64,000 bases of DNA from the NCBI GenBank assembly GCA_042691655.1, contig CP170506.1, positions 3,038,001-3,102,000 on the forward strand, written 5' to 3'. A model generated the notes under the pieces. The model saw only the letters and a list, made by a program, of their open reading frames with translations. It ran no database searches and had not been told where the DNA came from. Made by a program: the position numbers and the translations under genes. Of the stretch, positions 11,449-21,075 are shown one piece after another; the stretch's first letter is position 1, and every line of letters starts with the position of its first letter. The stretch comes from UBA695 sp042691655 (GTDB lineage: Bacteria; Verrucomicrobiota; Verrucomicrobiia; Chthoniobacterales; Chthoniobacteraceae).

Positions 11449-11521
11449 TGGAGGCATGGGGATTCGAACCCCAGACCTATAGCTTGCAAAGCTACCGCTC
11501 TACCAACTGAGCTATGCCCCC
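11449..11521 (-). tRNA. tRNA-Ala (TGC)
   Basis: A 73-nt cloverleaf on the minus strand. The GGGGGCA acceptor pairs with TGCCTCC through one G-U pair, followed by a D-arm AGCTCAGTTGGTAGAGC, anticodon TGC in the loop TTTGCAA, and T-arm GGTTCGAATCC. CCA is not encoded. It comes before tRNA-Ile in transcription order, the reverse of the E. coli rrn arrangement. Confidence 0.96.
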
Positions 11522-11588
11522 TCTGGTTTCGAAATCCCTTGGTCTGTCACTCTTGCTAAATGACCATGTCCACAAATTTCCGGATCAA

Positions 11589-11607
11589 GCAAAAACTGAA
11601 TTGTGCG
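11589..11607 (-). other. Distal strand of the 16S processing stem
   Basis: GCAAAAACTGAATTGTGCG (11589-11607) is complementary to 13435-13453 in the leader with one mismatch (18 of 19), and weaker complementarity continues on both sides. The two strands bracket 16S, as expected for an RNase III-type precursor helix. Confidence 0.65.
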
Positions 11608-11732
11608 CTGTCGTTTCAAACTATCTAGGCCTTTGCTTCTTTCGTTACAAAGGGCTTAACAACTTGCCATTGGAGACCGAAGCCTCCGGTTTAGCTGTCG
11701 ACCTGTCAGCATACCCCGAGGGGTAGTGACTA

Positions 11733-13298
<1,566 letters not shown>

Positions 13299-13674
13299 GA
13301 AAATTTGTGCCGAAGCCGCTATAGCTTCGAGCAAAATTCTGACCTTATATAAGCATGTCCACCCTTCTTGTGAGATCAGGTGAACCGCTTCGGTCAATTA
13401 ATATTCGAGTTAAACCAAATAATTTGACGTTCAACGCACAATTCAATTTTTGCTATCCTCAACCGTTCCAAGTTTTCGCCGATTGCTTCCAATCAACTCG
13501 ACTTCGGAACCAAACTCTCAAAGATCTCGCTCTTTCTTCCATCCTCACAAACAGACACACCCGGTTGCCCGGATCTGCCGTGAGAGGCATGAGCTAAAAG
13601 AACCGTTCGCCTTGTCGCGAACCGCAGCCTGCGCTGCTTGCCCGCCGCTCGGTTTTGGCCGTGGCGGGAAGAAC
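13299..13674 (-). other. rRNA leader with proximal 16S processing strand
   Basis: About 375 nt between the last promoter and 16S, with no credible gene. It holds the proximal strand of the 16S stem (13435-13453), a small CGAAGC...GCTTCG hairpin near 13312-13330 next to the 16S 5' end, and GATCTTTGAGAGTTTGG, which is at best a weak BoxA. Confidence 0.7.
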
Positions 13675-13702
13675 AAGTTAGCGGGTTTTTCGTCGGCGTC
13701 AA
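13675..13702 (-). promoter_or_regulatory. rRNA operon promoter, proximal copy
   Basis: Minus-strand TTGACG (13702-13697), 16-nt spacer, TAACTT (13680-13675). It lies inside the 75-bp unit at 13681-13755 that is repeated at 13774-13848 (68 of 75 identical). Position relative to 16S and repetition support a promoter even though the -10 is weak (3 of 6). Confidence 0.55.
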
Positions 13703-13767
13703 TCGAATTCTTTTTAAATTCTTTCGTCGCTTTCGAATCCGTTCGCTGTCCTTCGTGCGGGGTGAGC

Positions 13768-13795
13768 AATCTAGCGGTTTTTTCGTTGGCGTCAA
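13768..13795 (-). promoter_or_regulatory. rRNA operon promoter, middle copy
   Basis: Minus-strand TTGACG (13795-13790), 16-nt spacer, TAGATT (13773-13768), exactly 93 bp upstream of the proximal copy. The spacer ends in CCGC before the -10, as in the other two copies. An A/T-rich stretch lies directly upstream in each repeat unit, as in an UP element. Confidence 0.62.
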
Positions 13796-13861
13796 TCGAA
13801 TTGTTTTCAAATTCTTTCGTCGCTTTCGAAGCCGTTCGCTGCCCTCCGTTGCGGGAGGGCT

Positions 13862-13889
13862 AAAGTAGCGGATTTGCCCCCCTGGTCAA
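13862..13889 (-). promoter_or_regulatory. rRNA operon promoter, distal copy
   Basis: Minus-strand TTGACC (13889-13884), 16-nt spacer, TACTTT (13867-13862), 94 bp upstream of the middle copy. Here the flanking repeat has decayed but the hexamers, the spacing and the CCGC-TA junction remain. A strong A/T tract (13901-13920) precedes it, a likely UP element. The remaining bases up to 13986 hold only a weak GGAG/CTCC foldback after the lactonase gene. Confidence 0.58.
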
Positions 13890-13986
13890 TACTTTCCGCG
13901 GCTTTTTTTGAAATTTTTTCCCATTTGGATAAAAACCCCTACCAAGAGCTCTCTGATTTACTCTGGAGCGTTTTTGCCTCCTGAAT

Positions 13987-14823
13987 TTAGGCCAACCGAT
14001 AAGCCTTTTGGGCTGTTCCGCCAAATAGGGCGGCTTTTTCGTTGGCGGAGAGGTTTTCTGCAAGCCGCTGAGCGGCGGAATGCCATCCTTTATAGGAGGT
14101 GGCGGCGAGGCAAACCGGCCAGTCGCTTCCAAACATAAGGCGTCCCGGGCCGAACGCCTCCAGCACTGTGTCGAAATAGGGCCGAAGCTGCGCCTCGGTC
14201 CAATGATGGTGATCCGCCTCTGTGAGCATCCCGGATATTTTGCAAAATACGTTCTCCCTGCGCGCCAGGTTCCGGATTTCTGAGGCCCAGGGATCGAGGC
14301 GGCCTTCTCTAATAGGGGGTTTGGCCACGTGATCGAGCACGAAGACCTGATTGGGGTGCCGGTCAACGAATTCGAGCGTCTGCGGAAGGTGCCACTCGAA
14401 GATCAGGATGTCGTAGGCGAGGCCGAGCGGGGCGAGCCGGGCGACGCCCCGGTTAAAATCCTCACGGAGCATGTAGCGCTCATCGGCCTCGCCCTGAAGC
14501 ACGTGCCGGACGGCGCGGAGCTTGGGGCTTTGAGCAAGCCGCGCCAAAGCCTCCCCCACCGAGGCCGAAATTAGCGGTACCCAGCCCACGACGCCACGAA
14601 TGAACGGATGCCGCCGCGCCAGGCCGAGGAGAAACTCGGTTTCCTCAAGCGTCTGGCGTGCTTGAACCGACACCACCCCATCAATCCCCACCTCCGCCAG
14701 GCAGGGCTCCAGGTCTTCCGGCGCGAAGTTCCGGCGCAACCCGGCCATGCTGTCGTCAATCCAATCGAATTCCTCCGGCGTGTAATTCCAGAAGTGATGA
14801 TGGGCGTCGATCCGCGGGGGCAT
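13987..14823 (-). CDS. Amidohydrolase-2 family lactonase (L-fuconolactonase-like)
   Basis: 278-residue TIM-barrel hydrolase of the COG3618 type, which opens sugar lactones such as L-fucono-1,5-lactone. The N-terminus IDAHHHFW gives metal-binding histidines. DHVAKPPI and MFGSDWPVC, with the late Asp, are family signatures. It is cytoplasmic and the last gene of the four-gene operon with a mutarotase-like protein, an aldose dehydrogenase-like AKR and a zinc dehydrogenase, 12 bp after the latter. The context favours L-fucose or L-galactose oxidation; another deoxy-sugar or uronate lactone is possible. Confidence 0.87.
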   Translation of the reverse strand: MPPRIDAHHHFWNYTPEEFDWIDDSMAGLRRNFAPEDLEPCLAEVGIDGVVSVQARQTLEETEFLLGLARRHPFIRGVVGWVPLISASVGEALARLAQSPKLRAVRHVLQGEADERYMLREDFNRGVARLAPLGLAYDILIFEWHLPQTLEFVDRHPNQVFVLDHVAKPPIREGRLDPWASEIRNLARRENVFCKISGMLTEADHHHWTEAQLRPYFDTVLEAFGPGRLMFGSDWPVCLAATSYKGWHSAAQRLAENLSANEKAALFGGTAQKAYRLA

Positions 14824-14835
14824 CAGTGGGTGGGG

Positions 14836-15855
14836 TTAAAGAGTTACGTGGATTTTGGTAACCGCGGCGGGGTTGCGGCTCCAGGCTTCCAGGGCCTCTC
14901 CGGCCTGGGCAAACGGCACCGTGTGCGTCACGGTCCGTTCGGAGGGGTAGCGCCCGCTCTCCAGAACGGCAACGACCCGCTCGAAATCCTGCTTGGTCGC
15001 GTTGCGCGATCCCCGGATATCCAGCTCCTTCATGACGAAGTACTTCGTTTCGTAGGCCACGGAGGCCTTTGCGTACCCAATATAGACAATCCGCCCGGCG
15101 AACGCAACGACGCTGACGGCCTGCGTGTACGTCTGAGGCAGCCCCACGGCTTCGATCACGACGTTGACGCCCTCTCCGCCGGTCATCTCCGCGACCTCGG
15201 TCTCCAGGTTTTCCCGGCGGCTGTTGACCGTATGGGCCGCACCGCATTGGCGGGCCAGTTCGAGCTTCGCATCGTCAATATCCACGGCGATCACCCGGGC
15301 CCCGCATTCCAGCCCGGCCGAGGCGATTGCCCCGAGGCCGATCATTCCGCAACCGAAAACGAGCACGGTGTCTGCCTTCGTCACCTGCCCGCGGCCCACC
15401 GCGTGGAACCCCACGGAAAGCGGCTCGACCAAGGCCAGCTCCAGCTCCGAGAGCTTGGGACTCAGGATGACTTTATCATATGGAACCGAAATAAACTCCG
15501 CCAGCGCCCCATCGCGCTGAACCCCGAGGGTCTGATTGTTCCGGCAGGCATTGGAGCGCCCCGCGAGGCAGGCGCTGCACCGGCCGCACGCCGTGTAGGG
15601 CAGCACCGTGGCGAGGAGTCCCGACCGGAGCGTTGCGGGAACCGCCTTCCCGGTTTCCACAATCTCCGCCGTCAGCTCATGCCCCGGAATGCGGGGATAG
15701 CCAACCAGCGGGTTTAGCCCTCTGTAGGTATTCAGGTCGCTGCCGCAGTAGCCGACCCGTTTTACTTTGAGCAGGACATCCTCCGGGCCCACCCGGGGGG
15801 AGGCCGCTTCGCCATAGCCGATCTTCCCGGCCGATTCGATAAAGCAAGTTTTCAT
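14836..15855 (-). CDS. Zinc-dependent medium-chain alcohol/polyol dehydrogenase
   Basis: 339-residue MDR family enzyme. Catalytic zinc motifs GYCGSDLN and GHE are present, as is the structural zinc cluster CGRCSACLAGRSNAC. The Rossmann region VLVFGCGMIGLGAIA is followed by an acidic VDIDD end, favouring NAD. It resembles sorbitol/threonine/galactonate-type dehydrogenases. Three bases separate it from the upstream AKR gene, so they are co-transcribed. In this operon it probably oxidises a later sugar-acid intermediate (for example a 2-keto-3-deoxy-fuconate type), but this is inference. Confidence 0.87.
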   Translation of the reverse strand: MKTCFIESAGKIGYGEAASPRVGPEDVLLKVKRVGYCGSDLNTYRGLNPLVGYPRIPGHELTAEIVETGKAVPATLRSGLLATVLPYTACGRCSACLAGRSNACRNNQTLGVQRDGALAEFISVPYDKVILSPKLSELELALVEPLSVGFHAVGRGQVTKADTVLVFGCGMIGLGAIASAGLECGARVIAVDIDDAKLELARQCGAAHTVNSRRENLETEVAEMTGGEGVNVVIEAVGLPQTYTQAVSVVAFAGRIVYIGYAKASVAYETKYFVMKELDIRGSRNATKQDFERVVAVLESGRYPSERTVTHTVPFAQAGEALEAWSRNPAAVTKIHVTL

Positions 15856-15858
15856 GGA

Positions 15859-16794
15859 TCAATTGTTTTCAAGCCGACCGGAGGGCCAGGTGACGTTGTG
15901 AACGGGATCGAGGATGCGCAGCACCTCCGCCAGGAGCCCCTGGTCGAGCGGCTCCTCGGCGCAGCGGATGTTTTCGAGAACGCGCCGGGGCGAAGCCGTT
16001 CCGACGACGTGGGTGTGGATCGCCGGGTTGGCCAGCGAAAACTGAAGCGCCAGGCGGCCCAGGTCGGTTCCGTGCGCCCGGCAGAAGCAGGCCGCCTCCG
16101 CGCACTTTTGCTTCACGGCTGCCGGAGCCGGATGCCACGTGGGCGCGCCCTCGTTGCTCAAGAGCCGCATCGCCAGCGGCGCGGAATTAAAAATGCCGAC
16201 GCCCTTTGCTTCCAAATACGGCAGCAGGTCCGAGAGCGCCGTATCGTTGAGGCAATAATGGCAGTAGGACTGAATCTGATCGACCTCCACCTGGTCCAGC
16301 ACGACTTTTAAAAGCCGGACGGGCAAACAGGTGATCCCAACGAAACGGGCCTTCCCGGCGTCGCGCACTCTAAAGAGTGTGGGGATGGTCTCATGCACGA
16401 TCTGTTCGGGGTTGCCAAACTCCATGTCGTGCACCTGGATGAAGTCGACATAATCGACGCCCAGCCGTTGCAGGCTTTCGTCCACGCTGCGCACGACGCG
16501 GTCGGCGGAAAAATCGAAGTCGGGGATTTCCGGGCCGTACCGGGCGACTTTCGTGGCGAGGTAATAGCGTTCGCGCGCCACGCCCTTCAGCGCCTTGCCG
16601 AGAACGGCCTCCGCGCGGGTCGCTCCATAATAGGGAGCCGTGTCGATCAAGTTAATCCCGTGGTCCAGCGCCACGTGAACCGAACGGATGGCCTCGGGTT
16701 CGTCAATGTCCCGAAAGACGCCGCCGAGCGAGGAACCGCCGAAGGCGAGCGAGGAAACCTCCAGGCCGGTTTTGCCTAATTTTCGATAATGCAT
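15859..16794 (-). CDS. Aldo/keto reductase, L-galactose/L-fucose dehydrogenase-like
   Basis: 311 residues. The catalytic tetrad is Asp51, Tyr56, Lys82 and His122. The pattern resembles plant L-galactose dehydrogenase more than general AKRs: DTAPYYGATRAEAVLGKAL, VHDMEFGNPEQIV, SYCHYCLNDTALSDLLPYLE, PLAMRLLSNEGAPTWHP and a terminal LTWPSG. This predicts NAD(P)-dependent oxidation of L-galactose or L-fucose to the 1,5-lactone, the substrate of the lactonase two genes downstream. The assignment rests on remembered family sequence. Confidence 0.88.
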   Translation of the reverse strand: MHYRKLGKTGLEVSSLAFGGSSLGGVFRDIDEPEAIRSVHVALDHGINLIDTAPYYGATRAEAVLGKALKGVARERYYLATKVARYGPEIPDFDFSADRVVRSVDESLQRLGVDYVDFIQVHDMEFGNPEQIVHETIPTLFRVRDAGKARFVGITCLPVRLLKVVLDQVEVDQIQSYCHYCLNDTALSDLLPYLEAKGVGIFNSAPLAMRLLSNEGAPTWHPAPAAVKQKCAEAACFCRAHGTDLGRLALQFSLANPAIHTHVVGTASPRRVLENIRCAEEPLDQGLLAEVLRILDPVHNVTWPSGRLENN

Positions 16795-16816
16795 GAGAAG
16801 GGGATGGGTTGGGGTG

Positions 16817-17206
16817 TCAGGCCGACTGCAAAATAAGGTTGCCGTATTGGGTGGTGTCGCCCGTCCGGATCAGCCCGATGGCCAAGGGAACGCGCTTTTT
16901 AAAATCCACGTGGGGTTCGAACTCGATCCGGATTTTCCCCAGCATCTCGGCGTACTCTCCGCAAACTTCCGGCGGATTGCTCGCATGGAACTCCTTCGCC
17001 ATCCAGGCTGCACCAACCGTGCAGGACTTCATGACGGCCCGCAGCACCTGGCGGACCGTCGGAACGTCGTCAACCAGGCTGATATCCACCGTTGGCACCG
17101 AGGGCCAGTAGGGAAAGCCGCGGTCGGCGATAACCAGCGTATTCGTGTGGCGGAAGCGGCAAAGCAACTCCGCGAGACTGGGGTTCAATATTCCGGATTT
17201 AATCAT
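16817..17206 (-). CDS. RbsD/FucU family sugar mutarotase
   Basis: 129-residue protein of the RbsD/FucU fold, which interconverts sugar anomers (ribose pyranase or fucose mutarotase). His20 and Asp28 sit in the expected active-site frame (RFRHTNTLVIADRGFP), and the C-terminal YGN motif is present in TTQYGNLIL. It is the first gene of the operon, 44 bp from the divergent AraC gene. With the fucosidase at 36.5 kb and the L-sugar dehydrogenase, a fucose or L-galactose mutarotase is the best fit. Confidence 0.9.
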   Translation of the reverse strand: MIKSGILNPSLAELLCRFRHTNTLVIADRGFPYWPSVPTVDISLVDDVPTVRQVLRAVMKSCTVGAAWMAKEFHASNPPEVCGEYAEMLGKIRIEFEPHVDFKKRVPLAIGLIRTGDTTQYGNLILQSA

Positions 17207-17250
17207 GGGGAGACCTGGCTGTATTCAACCCAAAACCGCCGTGAATCTCA

Positions 17251-18180
17251 ATGGACAGCGTTGCCCAGTATATGGATATTATGAACCTTGTGAAATCCAT
17301 CACCCCGCTTCCGCCGACTTCCCGGCAAGTCACCCAGGCCGCTTATTGCCACCTCGAATCCGGGGTCGGCCGAAGCCGCCGTATCCGGGTCGCCTGCATC
17401 GGCAGGGAACAGTGCCGCCCGGAGTACCGCATCGAGCTCGAGGGCTACGTCTGCCACGGGCTGGAGTTGGTGGTACAGGGCAAGGGCGAGCTGGATATCG
17501 GAGGGAAAACCTTTCGATTGCTCCCCGGCCATCTCTTTCTATACGGCCCGGGGATCGCCCACGCCATCCGGTGCGATCCCCGCTCGCCCATGGTGAAATA
17601 TTTCGCCGATTTCTCGGGCAATCTCTCGCTGGAATTCGCCCCCCTGGGCGTGATCCAGCCGGGCGAAGTGCGTCGAACGCCGGAACTCGACGTGCTGCGC
17701 CATCTCTTTGACGAAATGATCCGCGAGGGGAAAAAAGTAGCCCCCGCGCGGAGCGAAATCTGCGCGCAGCAGATGAAATTATTGCTCCTCAAAACCACCG
17801 AAGCGGGCAGCGCCGACACGCATCCCTATTCGCAGTCGCTGGCCAATTTGAGCCGGTGCCGCCGCTTGATCGAGGAGCAGGCGACGGAACTCGTCAGCCT
17901 GCAAGCCGTGGCCGAGGCCGTCCACCTTGACCCCCGGTACATCTGCCGTTTATTCAAGCGCTTCAACCTCCCCTCGCCCTACGTTTATCTGGTCAACTGC
18001 CGCATGAACCGCGCGGCGGAACTCCTCGTCACCACCACCGACCCGATCAAAGCCATCGCAGCCCAGTGCGGCTATCCGGACCCGCTGCATTTCTCGCGCG
18101 TCTTCAAGGATTTCTACTCGTTTCCGCCCCGCGAATTCCGCGACCAGACCCTGAGGTTCCACCCTCGGAATCCCAGTTAG
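17251..18180 (+). CDS. AraC family transcriptional regulator
   Basis: 309 residues. The N-terminal part has a cupin-like sugar-sensing domain (ELVVQGKGELDIGGKTFRLLPGHLFLYGPGIAH). The C-terminal 100 residues have two helix-turn-helix motifs, including LQAVAEAVHLDPRYICRLFKRF and AIAAQCGYPDPLHFSRVFKDFY, diagnostic of AraC/XylS. Internal ATGs at 17272 and 17281 are alternative starts. It is divergent from the four-gene sugar oxidation operon with a 44-bp shared intergenic region, so it is very likely its regulator. Confidence 0.92.
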   Translation: MDSVAQYMDIMNLVKSITPLPPTSRQVTQAAYCHLESGVGRSRRIRVACIGREQCRPEYRIELEGYVCHGLELVVQGKGELDIGGKTFRLLPGHLFLYGPGIAHAIRCDPRSPMVKYFADFSGNLSLEFAPLGVIQPGEVRRTPELDVLRHLFDEMIREGKKVAPARSEICAQQMKLLLLKTTEAGSADTHPYSQSLANLSRCRRLIEEQATELVSLQAVAEAVHLDPRYICRLFKRFNLPSPYVYLVNCRMNRAAELLVTTTDPIKAIAAQCGYPDPLHFSRVFKDFYSFPPREFRDQTLRFHPRNPS

Positions 18181-18327
18181 AGCGCCATTTTACCCTGGGC
18201 CACAAGCAAACAAAGCTCCTTTTTCGAAACAAACAGCACTGGAAATTGAAAAACCGGCGAAATAAGTCCAAATAATAGGGGTTGCCGGTCGTTTTGCCCT
18301 TCACCGCCAACCGCAGCGGATCGCCAG

Positions 18328-19374
18328 ATGACCGTCAGAATCGCCAGATATTTTGCGCCCCTCATCCTCTTTGAATGGGGAGCCGTGCTGGGCTACTTTT
18401 ACCTCAGCCACCGTCTGAACGGCCTGCTCCACCCGGCCTTCCGCCTGCCGGTCCTCGTAACGGGCTTTCTCTTGATCATCGCGGGGGGCTGCGTCCTTTT
18501 TTCCAAAGAATGCCGCTGTGCCGGGGAGGCGTGCCGGGACCGCCCGGGCGACCGGACCGCCGCGGAAAGCTGGCGGAGTTTCCTCGTCCTCCTGTTGCCG
18601 ATCCTCCTGGCCTCCCGCATTTCCCCGGACATCTACGGAGCCGTCTCGGTGAACAACCGGGGGGTGGCGGATTCGCTGGATCGCGTTCCCGGAGCCCTGG
18701 CCCGAGCCACTCCGCAGGGGGCAGCACTGTCTGATTTGCCAACTCAAGCAGGCCCCCCTGACAGTGACAACGGGAGCCTGACCGCCGATCTCCCCAAGGG
18801 CTGGGTGCCGCCCAACGCGCCGCAGTTTGGCTATTCCAAGGATATCCCCGACGCGGAGTATCCCTCCAACCAGCGGCTCATGGAGCTTCTCCGGGACGAT
18901 GGCCCGAAAAAGGCACCGCTCCGGGCGCTCAACGAACGCCGCGATACGACCACGCCCTTTGGCAGTTTGAACGAGATCCTGGGAATGGCGGCGGCAGACT
19001 CCTCTTTAAACAACGCGCAGGACCCCGGCGGCCGCACGGTGCCGGTGGACGTCATCGAGCTGCTCTCAGCCGCCGGGAACCCGGATCTTCAGCGGAAGCT
19101 GGCGGGAAGGGACATCGACATCACCGGCCAGGTTCTGGATTCCAACGGCGGCAATTTCCGCGTCATGCGCCTCCTGATTCTCTGTTGCGCCGCCGATGCG
19201 CAGCCGCTCGCCGTCCAAGTGCGGGCCCATGGGCTGCACAAACCGCCGCAAATGACCTGGGTTAAGATCACGGGCCGGGTGGCCTTTACCGCGAAAGGCA
19301 AAGCAACCATCCCAGTGATTGATGCCCGAGAAATCGCCGTCGTCACCCAACCGGAGGAGCCGTTTTTGTACTGA
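18328..19374 (+). CDS. TIGR03943/DUF1980-like membrane protein, copy 1
   Basis: 348 residues. Two N-terminal membrane helices (FAPLILFEWGAVLGYFYLS; LPVLVTGFLLIIAGGCVLF) and a third ending in RISPDIYG are followed by a soluble C-terminal domain with the family hallmark LILCCAADAQPLAV. A Cys-rich loop (CRCAGEAC) follows the second helix. Compared with copies 2 and 3 it has about 90 extra residues before the C-terminal domain. It resembles the B. subtilis YcgQ-type partner of DUF318 permeases; substrate unknown, metal transport is often assumed. First of three tandem paralogs. Confidence 0.82.
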   Translation: MTVRIARYFAPLILFEWGAVLGYFYLSHRLNGLLHPAFRLPVLVTGFLLIIAGGCVLFSKECRCAGEACRDRPGDRTAAESWRSFLVLLLPILLASRISPDIYGAVSVNNRGVADSLDRVPGALARATPQGAALSDLPTQAGPPDSDNGSLTADLPKGWVPPNAPQFGYSKDIPDAEYPSNQRLMELLRDDGPKKAPLRALNERRDTTTPFGSLNEILGMAAADSSLNNAQDPGGRTVPVDVIELLSAAGNPDLQRKLAGRDIDITGQVLDSNGGNFRVMRLLILCCAADAQPLAVQVRAHGLHKPPQMTWVKITGRVAFTAKGKATIPVIDAREIAVVTQPEEPFLY

Positions 19375-19463
19375 TCCCCATGGGCCACCCTTTCCCAAAT
19401 ACCCGGGATATGCTTCATTGCCCGATGTCTAAAACGGAAGGCATAAGGGCCGGAGCGCGCACC

Positions 19464-20255
19464 ATGGATCGCCTGGGGCCTTCGTTGACCCTGCTGCTCT
19501 GGGGCGGCATGCTGGTCGGTTTCTACGCCAGCGGCAGGCTCGGCCATCTGCTTCACCCGAATTTCCACGGGCTGGTTTTGGTAACGGGGGTCCTCCTGCT
19601 CATTTCGGCGGTTTGCGTGCTCTTGAGCCCAGAGGAGACGGCGCAACCCACGGGCAGGGATTGCGGATGCGCCCCGGGACGCCGCAGGGGACGCTGGTTC
19701 ATGGCGTTCATCCTGCTGATCCCCCTCCCCCTGGCGGCCTGGATTTCCCCGGATCAATACAGCCAAACCCTCGTGCTAAACCGCCTGAGCGCGGGGGCGA
19801 CCGTCGCCACACTGGCCCCAACCGCCGCGCCGGAGACGCCCGCGCCCGAGATCGGCGAACCCCGGAAGGTTGAAATCGGCGACCTGCTGATCGCTGCCCA
19901 GACCCCGGAGGGCCGTGCCGCCTACGAAGGCCAGCCGGTCGAATTTATCGGGCAGGTCACCCTCCTCGGGAAAGACCAGACTGAGTTCGTCCGGTTGCTG
20001 ATGCTCTGCTGCGCCGCCGATGCCCAGGTGCTCTCCGTCCGAATCAACGGCCCGTGCCCCATCCCGGCCATGCAATGGGGAAAAGTTCGCGGAACGGTTC
20101 ATTTTATCGCCAGGGGGGATGCGCAAATCCCCACGGTCACGGCGCAAACCATCACCCAGGAGCCGCCGCCGACCGATCCCTACGTCTACCATGGCGGCAC
20201 CGCACCTCCCCCGAGGCATACCGGCGGTATTCGGCTCCCACTTCCGCCCCACTAA
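19464..20255 (+). CDS. TIGR03943/DUF1980-like membrane protein, copy 2
   Basis: 263 residues from ATG 19464, chosen because GGAG lies 9 bases upstream and because it aligns with copies 1 and 3; an upstream in-frame ATG at 19380 has no ribosome-binding site. The order matches copy 1: LLLWGGMLVGFYASGRLGHLLHP, a second helix, a DCGCAPG loop, the WISPDQYS segment, then LLMLCCAADAQVLSV in the C-terminal domain. It diverges strongly from the other copies, so the triplication is old. Confidence 0.82.
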   Translation: MDRLGPSLTLLLWGGMLVGFYASGRLGHLLHPNFHGLVLVTGVLLLISAVCVLLSPEETAQPTGRDCGCAPGRRRGRWFMAFILLIPLPLAAWISPDQYSQTLVLNRLSAGATVATLAPTAAPETPAPEIGEPRKVEIGDLLIAAQTPEGRAAYEGQPVEFIGQVTLLGKDQTEFVRLLMLCCAADAQVLSVRINGPCPIPAMQWGKVRGTVHFIARGDAQIPTVTAQTITQEPPPTDPYVYHGGTAPPPRHTGGIRLPLPPH

Positions 20256-20263
20256 GGGCGCTC

Positions 20264-21070
20264 ATGAACTCCAAACTCTCCCGCTTGATCAGTCGAATCC
20301 TGCCGCCCCTGACGCTCTTTGAATGGGGCGGCCTCCTCACCTATTTCTGCCTCAGCCACCGGATCTCGGCCTTTTTGCACCCCGTATTCCGCCCCCTGGT
20401 GCTCGTGGCCGGGGTGCTCCTGCTCCTGAGCGCGGGATGCGTGGCGTGGTTCGGCGGATCGGCGGGAGCGTTTGACTGCGGCTGCTCTCAAGCGCAAATC
20501 GCCTCCTCGCCCTGGCGAAGCCTGCTGGTCTTTGCCATCCTGATCTTGCCCATCGCCGGAGCGGCGGCCTTGTCTCCGGACACCTTCAGCAACGCCTTTA
20601 TCGAAAGCCGGAGCCTTGCGGCGATCCCGGGCGCGGCGGCTTCTCAAAAATTCGCCGCCGCATTCGTGCCGATCCCAGCGTCCCAACAGCCGCGCTCCGT
20701 CAGCATGCTCGACCTGATGCTCGCGGCCCAGGATGAATGGTGCCAAAAAGACTTCACGGACCGGCCGCTTCAGCTCATCGGGCGCTATTGCCCGGATAAT
20801 CCTCACTATTTCGGCCTCATAACCACGCTCATCACCTGTTGTGCCGTCGATGCCCAAACGCTCGCCATCCGCGTGGACACCCGATCCGCCCCCGACCTGG
20901 ACAAGCTCGCCTGGGTCCGCGTCGTCGGCACCGTCCGGTTCGATCAAAGCGACGGCGCCACCGTGCCCATCCTCACCGCCGCCAGCGTCACCCCCATTGA
21001 CTCCCCCGCCGACCCCTACCTTTACCGGCCCACCGGCACCACTCGGCACGACCGCCCCGCACATCATTAA
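20264..21070 (+). CDS. TIGR03943/DUF1980-like membrane protein, copy 3
   Basis: 268 residues from ATG 20264, 8 bp after copy 2; an upstream in-frame extension runs inside copy 2 and is rejected. It has PPLTLFEWGGLLTYFCLSHR, a second helix, a FDCGCSQ loop, an ALSPDTFS segment and the hallmark LITCCAVDAQTLAI. Cys pairs are conserved in all three copies (CxC loop and CC in the C-terminal domain), suggesting metal or redox chemistry. The permease gene begins 5 bp downstream. Confidence 0.82.
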   Translation: MNSKLSRLISRILPPLTLFEWGGLLTYFCLSHRISAFLHPVFRPLVLVAGVLLLLSAGCVAWFGGSAGAFDCGCSQAQIASSPWRSLLVFAILILPIAGAAALSPDTFSNAFIESRSLAAIPGAAASQKFAAAFVPIPASQQPRSVSMLDLMLAAQDEWCQKDFTDRPLQLIGRYCPDNPHYFGLITTLITCCAVDAQTLAIRVDTRSAPDLDKLAWVRVVGTVRFDQSDGATVPILTAASVTPIDSPADPYLYRPTGTTRHDRPAHH

Positions 21071-21075
21071 TCCCC

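Noticed and set aside
13419..13459. TTGAAT-N17-ATTATT as an rRNA promoter close to 16S
   Set aside because: This segment is the proximal strand of the 16S processing stem, and three better promoters with regular spacing lie upstream.
13681..13848. CRISPR-like or satellite repeat
   Set aside because: Only two full 75-bp units are present and each contains promoter hexamers; no spacer-repeat pattern. No CRISPR array was seen anywhere in the window.
20054..20263. N-terminal extension of the third TIGR03943-like protein
   Set aside because: It runs in another frame of copy 2; ATG 20264 aligns with the other copies and lies 8 bp after the preceding stop.
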